Of a DNA stretch of 64,000 nt, positions 8,750 through 18,228 are shown piece after piece. Origin of the DNA: CAVVIO01 sp963748095 (GTDB taxonomy: Bacteria > Bacteroidota > Bacteroidia > Bacteroidales > UBA10428); contig CAVVIO010000016.1 of the NCBI GenBank assembly GCA_963748095.1, forward strand, positions 62,001 through 126,000, in the 5' to 3' direction. Below the pieces are notes generated by a model. It was given only the letters and a program-made list of their open reading frames with translations, did no database searches and had not been told where the DNA came from. Position 1 is the first letter of the stretch; every line of letters begins with the position of its first letter. The translations under genes were made by a program, and so were the position numbers.

Positions 8750-10111
8750 ATGTTCCAAAACCGGTTTTCTATCAACCTGGGACTAAGGGTAATCCTTATA
8801 ACATTTATTAGTTTACTCTTAACAATCGTCTACACACAAACCAACCGTCCCGCCACCACCCTGTTTTTGTTTTTGATGTTAATATATCTTAGCTGGAACC
8901 TGTTTTACTTCGTGAACCGCACTAACCGGCAACTGGCAAATTTTATTATTACACTGAAAGAAAAAGATACGTCAGCCGTTTTTGCCCAGCAAAACATCGA
9001 ACGATCTTTCAAAGGTCTTTCACAAAGTTTTAAAGAAATTACAGCTGAAATTCAGCAGAACCGCTTCGAAAAAGAAGGCGAGCGGTTAAAATTACAAATA
9101 GTAGTGGAACAGGTTGGGGTAGGATTAATATCAATTGACCAAAAAGGTGCTATTGAGATATTCAATCAGGCTGCTAAAAAATTATTGAATACCCACAAAA
9201 TAACTGAAAAAAAACACCTCGATAAACATTTCCCCGAACTTGGACAATGTATTGATCAGTTAATACCGGGCATACCCACCGTGTTCAAATTAAATGTAAA
9301 TGATAATCAATTGCAGCTTTCTTTAAAATTGAGTATGATCCGGATTCAGAATGATCTTATCCGATTGGTCTCTCTGCAGGATATCAGGGAGGAACTGGAA
9401 GCAAAAGAACTGGATACCTGGAAAAGGCTGATACGGACTATTACTCACGAAATAATGAATTCCATTACGCCTATCACTACGCTCACTACCGCTATCAAAC
9501 GTTCATTCCTTTCAGCAGGTTCATTAAAACCGGCAGCCATGATCACTTCTGAAAACATTTCGGATGCACTTCAAAGTGTCGGAATTATTGAGGACAGAAG
9601 CAAAGGACTGATCCATTTTGTAGAAAGGTATAAACAATTAACCAGACTGCCCGCCCCGCAGTTAAAGGAAATAAAAACAGAAGAGCTGTTGAGGAAAATC
9701 AATCACCTTTTTAAGGAGGAGATGGAAATGAGGGGAATCGCATTTTCCTGCCATTCCAACCCGGTTAACCTGTCAATTATTGCAGATGAAGATCTTATTG
9801 AACAGGTGCTTATCAACCTGGTTAAAAATGCCATTGATGCCATAGGATCAAAAAAGAACGGGAAGATTTCATTGCTGGCATACGATGATATTGAGGGAAA
9901 CAAACATCTGCAGGTTACCGATAACGGACATGGAATTCCCCCGGAAGTCATGGAGAATTTATTTACCCCGTTTTTCACAACCAAGGAGAAAGGCAGTGGA
10001 ATAGGCCTTAGTCTGGCCCGCCAAATTATGAAACTGCACAAAGGAATTATTACAGTTAATGCTTCAACTGATAAAGAAACCGTTTTCACATTGCAGTTTC
10101 ATCAGATTTAG
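8750..10111 (+). CDS. Sensor histidine kinase (partner of the NtrC-type regulator)
   Basis: 453 aa. Two N-terminal membrane helices (about 12-30 and 36-55) with almost no periplasmic loop, so it probably senses within the membrane or through the cytosol. A linker with coiled-coil character and a PAS-like segment (about 115-220, 'QVGVGLISIDQKGAIEIFN') follows. Then the H-box 'RTITHEIMNSITPI' with the phosphorylated His (about 237), N-box 'LINLVKNAIDAI', G1 'VTDNGHGIPPEV' and G2 'KGSGIGLSLARQIM'. It follows the regulator gene by 52 nt, a standard two-component pair. Likely phosphorylates Asp56 of the regulator. Confidence 0.93.
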   Translation: MFQNRFSINLGLRVILITFISLLLTIVYTQTNRPATTLFLFLMLIYLSWNLFYFVNRTNRQLANFIITLKEKDTSAVFAQQNIERSFKGLSQSFKEITAEIQQNRFEKEGERLKLQIVVEQVGVGLISIDQKGAIEIFNQAAKKLLNTHKITEKKHLDKHFPELGQCIDQLIPGIPTVFKLNVNDNQLQLSLKLSMIRIQNDLIRLVSLQDIREELEAKELDTWKRLIRTITHEIMNSITPITTLTTAIKRSFLSAGSLKPAAMITSENISDALQSVGIIEDRSKGLIHFVERYKQLTRLPAPQLKEIKTEELLRKINHLFKEEMEMRGIAFSCHSNPVNLSIIADEDLIEQVLINLVKNAIDAIGSKKNGKISLLAYDDIEGNKHLQVTDNGHGIPPEVMENLFTPFFTTKEKGSGIGLSLARQIMKLHKGIITVNASTDKETVFTLQFHQI

Positions 10112-10210
10112 TTTAAAGCTGACCTGTAAAAAATTGAACTTATAAAATTGGGTTATTCAGAAAATAACTTAATTTAACATATAATTTTATTGAACCCTAA
10201 AAAAGTAATT

Positions 10211-10933
10211 ATGAAAACCAGATTAATTTTTCCGCTAGTACTATTTATAAGCTTATGCCTCCCCTGGTCATGCTACATTAACATCCCCGAGGGAATTACA
10301 GGGAATGGGAACGTTACCACCGAGGAAAGGGAAGTTCCCGAATTTCACGGATTAAAAGTAAGCTCCGGTATTGATGTTTTTATCACACAGAACAGCGATG
10401 TTGAACTATCATTGGAAGCTGATGAAAATCTGCACGATGTTATTAAAACAGAAGTGGAAGGGGGTATATTAAAAATTTATGCTGACAAGAATATCCGTAT
10501 GGCCAAATCGAAAAAAGTATACCTGACTTACAAGTCCCTGGATAAAATTCATATCTCGAGTGCAGGTGATGTGAAAGGACAAAATCTCCTTACTGGTGAC
10601 GATCTTGATATTTCACTCAGTAGTGCCGGTAACCTTAACCTGGAGGTGCAGGTAAACAGACTGAAAATAAATATCAGCAGTTCAGGAGATGCCCGTTTAT
10701 CTGGCAGTACGGATGAACTCGATGCCGACCTCAGTAGTGCAGGTGATTTATATGCATTCGACCTGATTGCAAAAAAGGGACGGGTAGCAGTATCAAGTGC
10801 AGGCGATGCCAGGGTAAATATTACCGAAGACGCTGATTTGAGATCAAGTAGTGCAGGCGATATTGAATACATGGGGAACCCTGAAAGGATCAATATACAT
10901 ACGTCAAGCGCCGGAAGCATCAGGAAAAAATAA
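10211..10933 (+). CDS. GIN-domain (DUF2807) lipoprotein
   Basis: 240 aa from the ATG at 10211, chosen over an upstream TTG (10190) because the signal peptide (MKTRLIFPLVLFISL) begins here. Lipobox ends at the Cys in 'PWSCYIN', so the mature protein is probably membrane anchored on the periplasmic side. The body is the head-GIN/DUF2807 beta-helix: repeated 'SSAGD' or 'SSSGD' turns about every 20 residues (at least seven), e.g. 'LDADLSSAGDLYAFDLIA'. Function of the domain is not established; it is often encoded near envelope-stress two-component or ABC loci, and here follows such a pair. The repeat turns are also visible as near-repeats in the DNA (agtagtgcaggtga). Confidence 0.85.
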   Translation: MKTRLIFPLVLFISLCLPWSCYINIPEGITGNGNVTTEEREVPEFHGLKVSSGIDVFITQNSDVELSLEADENLHDVIKTEVEGGILKIYADKNIRMAKSKKVYLTYKSLDKIHISSAGDVKGQNLLTGDDLDISLSSAGNLNLEVQVNRLKINISSSGDARLSGSTDELDADLSSAGDLYAFDLIAKKGRVAVSSAGDARVNITEDADLRSSSAGDIEYMGNPERINIHTSSAGSIRKK

Positions 10934-10974
10934 GAAGATATGGCTCTTTTATTTTTCGATTATAAACTTGAAAA

Positions 10975-11421
10975 ATGAAACTAATAATTGAATTAACAGA
11001 CGAACAGATAAAATCCATTGCCGAAGAACTTGATGCCGGAATGCGCTGCCTTTATCACAAAGAAACGAAAGAGATCAAATCGGTAATCGACCTGGACCGG
11101 CATATTTATGCCGATGAGGAGATATGGGAAGAGAGTATTAACGAGATCGATCGCGAAAGGGATAAGTATTTTGAATTCAAAGCGCTATCTTCCAGAGAAT
11201 CCTATAGCATTATGAAAGATTTTGCTGTTTCAGTTAAAGATAAAGATATACGTGAACGATTACTTTATGCACTGAACAAGCCTAAACCTTTCAGTAATTT
11301 TAAGTACGAGGTCGATTTTTCCCCGGAATTACACGAACAGTGGGTCAAATTTAAAAATGAACGGTATATCAGATGGGTGAAAGAACAAATTGATGAATTC
11401 AATTCTATGGAGGAAGAGTGA
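10975..11421 (+). CDS. UPF0158 family protein
   Basis: 148 aa, soluble, no signal peptide or helix. The sequence matches the UPF0158 pattern: an N-terminal segment 'IAEELDAGMRCLYHKETKEI', a central acidic/aromatic 'DKYFEFKALSSRESYSIMKDF' region and a C-terminal 'LHEQWVKFKNERYIRWVKEQ'. No biochemical function is known for the family. Starts 41 nt after the GIN lipoprotein and may be cotranscribed. A MITE-like element begins 10 nt after its stop. Confidence 0.8.
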   Translation: MKLIIELTDEQIKSIAEELDAGMRCLYHKETKEIKSVIDLDRHIYADEEIWEESINEIDRERDKYFEFKALSSRESYSIMKDFAVSVKDKDIRERLLYALNKPKPFSNFKYEVDFSPELHEQWVKFKNERYIRWVKEQIDEFNSMEEE

Positions 11422-11430
11422 TGGTATAAT

Positions 11431-11626
11431 GAGGGTGTATTAAAAGCCTTTATAATGAGAAACGTCATAATGCTACACAAAAAAAAATGATGAAAGATTT
11501 GCAATTCTTTTCTTTGCGTAGCTTTGCGGCCTCTTTGCGAAACTCTGCGTAACAGCTACTTATAATTATTACGCAAAGAACCGCAGAGAATCCACAAAGT
11601 TTCGCAAAGGCCTTTAATACACCCTC
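11431..11626. mobile_element. MITE-like element with terminal inverted repeats
   Basis: About 196 bp bounded by near-perfect inverted repeats (left GAGGGTGTATTAAAAGCC at 11431; right end is the reverse complement with one change, ending 11626). The interior carries repeated TTTGCG-type words that fold back on each other (11511-11552 against 11569-11612). No ORF. No clear target-site duplication is visible. Reads as a non-autonomous, transposase-less insertion or a large REP-like fold-back element downstream of the UPF0158 gene. Confidence 0.6.
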
Positions 11627-11773
11627 CTTAATTTAATAAATAACATTATCAACAATCTTTAATCATAATTGACTGGCCCGGTTTTCAAACAAAATTTCTT
11701 TTCTCCTGTTCTTTTTTTAAATAAATAATAGTGAAAGCAATAATGGTTAAAAACGATTAAAAAATATATAATC

Positions 11774-12540
11774 ATGAAAACATTCCGTTTAATATCTTTT
11801 GAAAAGATTTTTATACCTGTACCATTCCTTAATTATGTGGTACAGGAAGGTTCTGCCACAGAAGTATTCGAGAAAGACACCATTCCTACATCAGAAGGAG
11901 ATCTTGAAATTACTTTCATTGGACATGCTACATTGATGTTCCGGTATAAGAATAAAATTATCCATGTAGACCCGGTTACAGCCGAAGCCGATTACACTGC
12001 CATGCCCAAAGCCGATATGGTGCTTATCACACATCATCACTATGATCATCTTGACATGAATGCCATCCGTCCGATTACAAAAGATGATACACAGTTTGTC
12101 CTCACCGAATTATGCGTTGCGGATGCAAAGGATCTTAAAAATACCCATGTAATGAAAAACGGGGATAAAATAGTTGTGGACGGACTGCATATCGAAGCTA
12201 TTCCTGCCTATAACATTAAACACATGCGTTCACCCGGGAATCCGTTTCACCCAAAGGTGAAGGAAACGGTTATATTGTTACGTTCGGTGATAAACGGGTT
12301 TACATTGCTGCCGACACAGAAAATACTTCCGAAATGAAAGCATTGAAAAACATCGACATTGCATTTTTACCAATGAATCTGCCTTACACCATGACCCCCG
12401 AAATGGTGGCCGATGCAGCCAAAGCATTTCAACCAAAAGTATTATATCCTTACCATACCGGCGAAACAGATACTTCTGAAATAATCGCTTTGCTGAAAAA
12501 TGAAAAAAATATAGAAATAAGAATAAGACAAATGAAGTAA
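11774..12540 (+). pseudogene. Metallo-beta-lactamase-fold hydrolase, frameshifted
   Basis: The first frame (11774-12337) gives 'FIGHATLMFRYKNKIIHVDP' and the metal-binding 'THHHYDHLDMNAI' motif of UlaG-like MBL-fold proteins. After 'PGNPFHPK' (about 12253) it drifts into nonsense sequence. The family sequence continues in the next frame as 'GEGNGYIVTFGDKRVYIAAD', through 'ADTENTSE' (second metal Asp) and 'FLPMNLPYTMTPEMVADAA', to the stop at 12540. Restoring one A in AAA at 12253-12255 gives a full-length protein of about 255 aa. So this is either a one-base deletion or a sequencing error. Intact, it would be a cytosolic zinc-dependent hydrolase of unknown substrate. Confidence 0.8.
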
Positions 12541-12757
12541 TTTGAATTTTACAATACTTAAAATCATCATATACAAAAAATATTTGCAGGAATTTCTTCA
12601 TCCCTTTCAGGCATGTTATATATAGATATTTGCCTGTTTTTATTATTTCATTTTCGCATAATACAAAATTTTATCTCTAACTTGTGCCTGTAAAAACGGA
12701 TCATGGCTGTATTTAACCAGGGTCTACATATATTTATAATTAATAACCGATCAAACC

Positions 12758-13681
12758 ATGAAAAAAACAGTTATCTTACTATTATCAGCCCTTTTAACAT
12801 CCGCAGCATTTAGCCAGTCGAAACATAAAATTGAACTGAATCTCAAGCCTGCTCAAAGCTTTAAAATTTACAGTGTAACCAATCAGGATATCACCCAAAC
12901 CATTATGGGAAATGATCAGAATATAAAAACCCGGATGGCCGGAACAATGACTTACACTGTAAAGGAAAAACTTTCGGACAGCTACCTGCTCAATGTTTCT
13001 GTTGACAGTATTTCCCTGGCAATAAATTCACCTTATATTACTATGACTTTCAGCTCCAATAAAAAAGATACAGAAGGAGATTATTTTTCGCAGGCATTAG
13101 CCGGTATCACAGGCCTCTCATTCGAATTAAAACTAAGCAAATACGGTGAAATAGAAGAATTTAAAGGCATTGAAGATTCCTTAAATTCATTGATTTCCGG
13201 CTTAGGTGTACCGGAACAAAACATAGAACAACTGAAAGGCCAGCTTGGGCAGGCATTTGGTGATGAAGCTTTCAAAGGCAGTTTTGAAACAACATTTATG
13301 ATCTACCCGGAAAAAGCTGTGAAAACAGGAGAAAGCTGGAAAAACAAAATAGAATTAAATACCGGGATAAATATCATTCTGCAAAATACATGGACATTGA
13401 AAGAATCTAAAAATAACCAGTATGTAATCGATGAAAATTCGGCAATAGCCACCAAAGATACTGTTTCAGTAACCCAACTGAACGGTATGCCTGCTAAAAC
13501 TAACCTGACAGGAAATCAGACCGCTACCTATAACCTCGACAGTAAAACCGGCCTGATTATAAGCGGTGAATCCAATTCAACCATAAAAGGAGTTATTTAC
13601 ATCCAGAAAAACCCGCAGGTACCTAACGGAATCGATGTCCCAATGAAAATTATCACAAAAGCAACCTATAAATCTTTGTAA
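12758..13681 (+). CDS. DUF6263-like secreted protein
   Basis: 307 aa with a clear signal peptide (MKKTVILLLSALLTSAAFSQ, cleavage near residue 20). The mature part is beta-rich, with 'FKIYSVTNQDITQTIMGNDQ' and a mid-protein 'YPEKAVKTGESWKNKIEL' segment, which I associate with the DUF6263 family of Bacteroidota periplasmic proteins. No lipobox and no T9SS tail, so probably periplasmic. Function unknown. It stands alone: 217 nt from the preceding gene and followed by a palindromic repeat. Confidence 0.7.
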   Translation: MKKTVILLLSALLTSAAFSQSKHKIELNLKPAQSFKIYSVTNQDITQTIMGNDQNIKTRMAGTMTYTVKEKLSDSYLLNVSVDSISLAINSPYITMTFSSNKKDTEGDYFSQALAGITGLSFELKLSKYGEIEEFKGIEDSLNSLISGLGVPEQNIEQLKGQLGQAFGDEAFKGSFETTFMIYPEKAVKTGESWKNKIELNTGINIILQNTWTLKESKNNQYVIDENSAIATKDTVSVTQLNGMPAKTNLTGNQTATYNLDSKTGLIISGESNSTIKGVIYIQKNPQVPNGIDVPMKIITKATYKSL

Positions 13682-13696
13682 AATAACGATATTACG

Positions 13697-13722
13697 TAGA
13701 GACGTTGCATGCAACGTCTCTA
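13697..13722. repeat. 26-bp perfect palindrome (REP-like), copy 1
   Basis: TAGAGACGTTGCA followed immediately by its reverse complement. A second copy (24-25 bp matching) is at 35436-35461. It belongs to a palindrome type I recognise as dispersed in many bacterial genomes in intergenic DNA. Lies just after the DUF6263-like gene and could serve as a terminator hairpin. Confidence 0.8.
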
Positions 13723-13942
13723 TTAAATTTAATGAATTACCTCCAGCTGGCTATCAAGGTATCCGGATAGGAATTTATTTATTTTCGCTGCAAGCCGGCA
13801 AAATATAAATGATAATCCACCAAAAACACCACCCAATAAAGTCTATTTGTCTACCACGCTATTGAAACCAAACGTTTACTTTAACCTCCGGAAATAATAG
13901 CAAATCAGTTAACCAATTCAATCTAAAAACTGGGACCGGAAG

Positions 13943-16201
13943 ATGAAAAAAATACTGTTTTTCACAACCATATTACTGGCTTCGACATATACCGGGGCAC
14001 AATCATTAACTATTGACGAAGCTGCCGGATGGCTGGAATCGGCCTATGTAAAATGGCAGCCGGTTGACAGTGCTGAAAGCTACAATGTATATGTCAGTGG
14101 CGAGGGTTTAACCGACGAAAAAATAGATGATCAGCTTATCCGCAACTATGGTACATTCTATCGCGCCGATGTATTAGGTCTCAGGGAAGGGACTTATACC
14201 ATTAAAGTGGTGCCTGTAATCGCGGGTGAAGAAGGTGAAGGCGCTGTGAGCAGTCCTCTGACCGTAAAAGCTCATGACCGCACAGGTTTTGCTTTCTCAA
14301 ACGGGCGAACTCCGGGTGCATATAAAGCCGACGGCACACCGAAAGACAACGCGGTGATTTTATACATTACCGAAAACTCAAAAAATACAGTTTCGCTTGA
14401 TGTAACCGGCGCTGATGAGAATCCTTGTGTAGGCCTGCAAACAATTTTAGAAGGATTTAAAAAGGGAAAAGATACCCGTCCGTTAATTATTCGTTTGGTT
14501 GGACAAATCAACGACCTGACTTATATGGACAAAGGAGATATCGTAATAGAAAATGATAATAACACATCAGGATACATTACCATGGAAGGAGTAGGCAATG
14601 ATGCCGTAGCAGATGGCTGGGGTATCCGGGTTAAAAATGCATCAAATATAGAGATCCGTAATATCGGGTTGATGAACTGTAACAGCGATGAAGGAGATGA
14701 TATCGGATTGCAGCAAAACAACGATTATATATGGGTTCATCATTGCGATTTCTTTTACGGCGATGCCGGAAGCGACGCCGATCAGGTAAAAGGTGACGGT
14801 GCGCTGGATTGTAAAAAATCAACGTATGTCACCTTCTCCTATAATCATTTCTGGGATACCGGGAAATCGAATCTTTTGGGTTTAAGTGAAGATACCACAT
14901 CCGGATTGTATATAACCTATCATCATAACTGGTATGACCACTCCGATTCCCGCCATCCGCGTGTGCGTTTTTATTCCGCACACGTTTATAATAACTATTA
15001 TGATGGCATTTCGAAATACGGAGTAGGATCAACGATGGGATCGTCGGTATTCGTGGAGGCCAATTATTTCCGCAATTGTAAATATCCTATGTTAATCTCT
15101 ATGCAGGGCTCCGATGTTTATGATGAAAGCACACAATCAAATGATTACATCAACATGCCTACCTTCTCGAAAGAAGATGGAGGGATCATAAAGGCATTTA
15201 ATAATTATATGACCGGGCAAAAACGTTTTGTTCCTTATGGCGACAATGCTTTTCCTGGTTCCACCATTGACTTTGATGCTTATGTAGCTGCAAGCAGGAA
15301 CGAAACGGTAAGCAGTTCTGTAATATCATCGCATGGCACAAATACCTACAACAACTTCGACACAGATACCTCTGTAATGTATGCCTACACCCCTGACAGT
15401 CCCGAGGCAGCTAAGGAAAATGTAATACAATATGCAGGGCGCATAAATGGTGGCGACTTTAAATGGACTTTTAACAATGCCGTGGATGATGCTTCGTATA
15501 GTGTTAATACAGCCTTAAAAACTGCCCTTGCTGGTTATCAGACCAGCCTGGTTTCGATTCAGGGAGATAGCATAGCCGACGGAGGAAATGATCCGGGCGG
15601 TGATCCATCGGGTGATGATCTCATACATAATTTCACCTTATCAGGCATAACCAGTTCATTCTATAGCATTACAGGAAACCTGTCTGATTCGAAAGGAACC
15701 GTAAATTATTCCGGACTGACATTAACGCAGTGTTTGAAAATAGAATCAGCTACAACCATTTCATTTACAACAACACAGGAAGCTACATTGACACTGGTGT
15801 TCAATGCAGATTTTACCGGAACAATAAAGATGAACAGCACAAGCTATAATGCAACAGCAGGAATACTAACCCTGACAATCCCGGCCGGTTCATACCAGAT
15901 TACCAAAGGAGATGTGGCCAACCTCTACTATATGAGCGTTGAATACAACACTGCCACCGGCATACAAACCACAGATGCAGCAGGACCTACCCTCTATCCG
16001 AATCCGGTAATAAACAATCTGAACATATTTTCCATTGCCGGAATAGAAAAAGTTGAGATTTATAGTCTTACAGGCGTATTGGTGAAAAGTGCCGGAGCCA
16101 ATATTAAAACCATTAATATGAGTAATCTGGCTCATGGAAGTTACCTGGTAAGGGTAGTTACAGAACAGGGTATTTTCAAACAAACAATTATCAAAAAATA
16201 A
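13943..16201 (+). CDS. Pectate lyase, PL1 family, T9SS-secreted
   Basis: 752 aa. Signal peptide (MKKILFFTTILLASTYTGAQ), a fibronectin-III-like domain (about 25-110), then a right-handed beta-helix lyase domain (about 110-520). PL1 hallmarks are 'NDYIWVHHCDFFYGDAGSDAD' near 260-280 (Ca-binding acids) and 'YHHNWYDHSDSRHPRVR' near 330, with the catalytic Arg. Cleaves polygalacturonate by Ca-dependent beta-elimination. A Gly/Asp linker (about 550) leads to a jelly-roll-like domain and a C-terminal T9SS type A tail (about 680-752, 'LYPNPVINNLNIFSIAG' ... 'GIFKQTIIKK'). So it is exported across the outer membrane. Works with the GH28 enzyme 2 kb downstream on pectin. The beta-helix makes the gene look repetitive. 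Confidence 0.92.
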   Translation: MKKILFFTTILLASTYTGAQSLTIDEAAGWLESAYVKWQPVDSAESYNVYVSGEGLTDEKIDDQLIRNYGTFYRADVLGLREGTYTIKVVPVIAGEEGEGAVSSPLTVKAHDRTGFAFSNGRTPGAYKADGTPKDNAVILYITENSKNTVSLDVTGADENPCVGLQTILEGFKKGKDTRPLIIRLVGQINDLTYMDKGDIVIENDNNTSGYITMEGVGNDAVADGWGIRVKNASNIEIRNIGLMNCNSDEGDDIGLQQNNDYIWVHHCDFFYGDAGSDADQVKGDGALDCKKSTYVTFSYNHFWDTGKSNLLGLSEDTTSGLYITYHHNWYDHSDSRHPRVRFYSAHVYNNYYDGISKYGVGSTMGSSVFVEANYFRNCKYPMLISMQGSDVYDESTQSNDYINMPTFSKEDGGIIKAFNNYMTGQKRFVPYGDNAFPGSTIDFDAYVAASRNETVSSSVISSHGTNTYNNFDTDTSVMYAYTPDSPEAAKENVIQYAGRINGGDFKWTFNNAVDDASYSVNTALKTALAGYQTSLVSIQGDSIADGGNDPGGDPSGDDLIHNFTLSGITSSFYSITGNLSDSKGTVNYSGLTLTQCLKIESATTISFTTTQEATLTLVFNADFTGTIKMNSTSYNATAGILTLTIPAGSYQITKGDVANLYYMSVEYNTATGIQTTDAAGPTLYPNPVINNLNIFSIAGIEKVEIYSLTGVLVKSAGANIKTINMSNLAHGSYLVRVVTEQGIFKQTIIKK

Positions 16202-16244
16202 TTACTGTTAAAAAAGAGATTTACAATCAATCAATAAAAGCAGG

Positions 16245-16274
16245 AGGCTGTCAAATCTGGCAGCCTTTCGTTTT
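16245..16274 (+). terminator. Rho-independent terminator after pectate lyase
   Basis: Stem AGGCTG(16245)/CAGCCT(16266), with a short loop and a following T-rich stretch (TTTCGTTTT). Lies 44 nt after the pectate lyase stop. Confidence 0.65.
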
Positions 16275-16322
16275 ATAAAGGCATCACTTAATAATAGCTG
16301 AAAAACAAGCAATAGTTACAAA

Positions 16323-16354
16323 TTTGCTTTCCCCAGAAATATCTTTTACATTTA
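16323..16354 (+). promoter_or_regulatory. Bacteroidota -33/-7 promoter (element 1 of 5)
   Basis: TTTG (16323-16326), 20-nt spacer, TACATTTA (16347-16354), embedded in ACAAATTTGCTTT. Matches the Bacteroidota housekeeping promoter (TTTG and TAnnTTTG). Would transcribe the MutS-like gene with a leader of about 115 nt. Four other elements in the window share the same extended sequence and exactly the same spacing. Confidence 0.55.
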
Positions 16355-16476
16355 GGCCTTAATCGGTAATTGGAAGTCGGGAAAAATTTCATTTTAGGCG
16401 CAAGCTTAATAGTTAAAACTGTTTACTTTCGTTTATAAATTATTTACAATACAGCTAAAAGAATCTTACAATATAT

Positions 16477-18087
16477 ATGAAAAAGAAAAAAGATCTTGAG
16501 AGATTAAAAACATCCTTCGGAGAGCTAAAAGATGATGGTTTTAATTTCGAACTTATAGAGAAGTATTTCAAGAATAAGGATAACTCAGAATCTTTTCAGG
16601 TCCTGTCGAATAAAACATGTAATGATTTAGATTTTCAAGAATTATTCATGTTTCTCGATCGGACAAATTCACATGTTGGACAACAATATTTTTATAACAG
16701 ATTAAGAACAATTCCTGCAGATTCGGGAAGGAATGATATAAACGAAAAGATTATTCAAAAACTTACAGATGATGTTGATTTTAGGACAAGTACCCAAAGG
16801 CAACTTGAAAAATTAAAAAAAGATGATGTTTTTTATATATCTTCTCTATTTCAAGAGGAACACTTAAAACCACCCAAGTGGTTCTTTGTGATTCGAATAT
16901 TGGCATTTACCAGTTTGCTGTCACTTATATTGCTTCCTTTCAACTCACAGCTTATGTTTGTTACGTTTGGGGTATTTATAATTAATATTTTTATTCATTA
17001 TTGGAACAAAAGAAACCTTTATCAATATTTAGGCTCAATACCTCAGTTATTACGACTCAATACCATTGCTCTTAAACTTTATAAAGACAGCTCATTCGCA
17101 GAAATTAATCCCGATTTGTCCGATTCAATTAAAATAATTGACCAGGTTCGAAACAGAATGTCCTTTTTTAAACTGGAAGCAAACCTTCAGGGAGAAATGG
17201 AAGCTGTTTTTTGGGGGATTCTAGAGATATTTAAAATTGTTTTCATTTTGGAGCCTTTATTGTTATTTAGCATTTTAAAACGTCTGGATACAAAAAGGAA
17301 AGAGATTGAAAATGTTTTTTGCTTTGTTGGACAAATTGACATATTGATTTCAATAGCTTCATTAAGAAGTGGGGTAGATACGTATTGTTTACCTGTTATC
17401 AATGAAAATGAAAACCGGATTTCAGCAAAACAGGTTTATCATCCTCTAATTATTGATTGCGTGCCAAATAGTATTAATATCTCCGATAAGTCTATTCTTC
17501 TTACAGGTTCAAATATGTCAGGTAAGACTTCGTTTATTAGAACCATCGGATTAAATCTAATTACTGGATTGACAATTAATACATGCTTTGCGGAATCAGT
17601 CACTATCCCAAGGTGTAGGATTTATTCGGCAATACGGATTAGTGATGATTTATTAAATGATAAGAGTTATTATTTTGAGGAAGTATTGACAATAAAAGAC
17701 ATGATCCAAAAAAGCACAAATGAGATACCAAATTTATTTCTGTTGGACGAGATTTTTAAAGGAACAAATACCATTGAGCGGATTTCTGCCGGGAAAGCAG
17801 TTCTTTCTGAACTTACAAAAAATCAAAATATTGTATTTGTATCAACACATGACATTGAATTGACAGATTTATTATCGGACGAATTTGAATTGTACCATTT
17901 CAGTGAGATAGTCAATGATAAAAATGTTGATTTCGACTATAAATTAAAAGAAGGAAAATTGAAAAACAGAAATGCTATACGGATTCTTCAGATTAATGAA
18001 TATCCTGACAATGTTATAAGGGAAGCCATAGAGATTTCATCATTATTGGATAAAATTACTGTGGACAATTACACAAAACAAACATAG
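16477..18087 (+). CDS. Membrane-associated MutS-like ATPase
   Basis: 536 aa. The N-terminal helical part (1-120) resembles MutS lever/clamp sequence ('LFMFLDRTNSHVGQQYFYNRL'). Two adjacent hydrophobic helices follow (about 130-175). The C-terminal MutS ATPase core has Walker A 'LTGSNMSGKTSFIRT' (about 344-358), Walker B 'LFLLDEIFKGTN' (about 420-432) and 'FVSTHDIELTDLL'. No mismatch-recognition domain (no F-x-E motif) and no MutS2 Smr domain, so it is not canonical repair MutS or MutS2. It belongs to the short, membrane-anchored MutS-related family common in Bacteroidota, whose role is unknown. Lies between two pectin-degrading genes but has its own promoter; a functional link is not evident. 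Confidence 0.85.
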   Translation: MKKKKDLERLKTSFGELKDDGFNFELIEKYFKNKDNSESFQVLSNKTCNDLDFQELFMFLDRTNSHVGQQYFYNRLRTIPADSGRNDINEKIIQKLTDDVDFRTSTQRQLEKLKKDDVFYISSLFQEEHLKPPKWFFVIRILAFTSLLSLILLPFNSQLMFVTFGVFIINIFIHYWNKRNLYQYLGSIPQLLRLNTIALKLYKDSSFAEINPDLSDSIKIIDQVRNRMSFFKLEANLQGEMEAVFWGILEIFKIVFILEPLLLFSILKRLDTKRKEIENVFCFVGQIDILISIASLRSGVDTYCLPVINENENRISAKQVYHPLIIDCVPNSINISDKSILLTGSNMSGKTSFIRTIGLNLITGLTINTCFAESVTIPRCRIYSAIRISDDLLNDKSYYFEEVLTIKDMIQKSTNEIPNLFLLDEIFKGTNTIERISAGKAVLSELTKNQNIVFVSTHDIELTDLLSDEFELYHFSEIVNDKNVDFDYKLKEGKLKNRNAIRILQINEYPDNVIREAIEISSLLDKITVDNYTKQT

Positions 18088-18228
18088 TAACAATCTGATA
18101 AAAATGTGGCCTGGAATCCATCTGTGTTCATCTAAGACTGCAGGAAAGGTGTTTTTTATTCGTATGCTTGTGAACAATTTTAAACGAATATCATTATATT
18201 AAGATTCCAGTACTAAATACATATTCCA

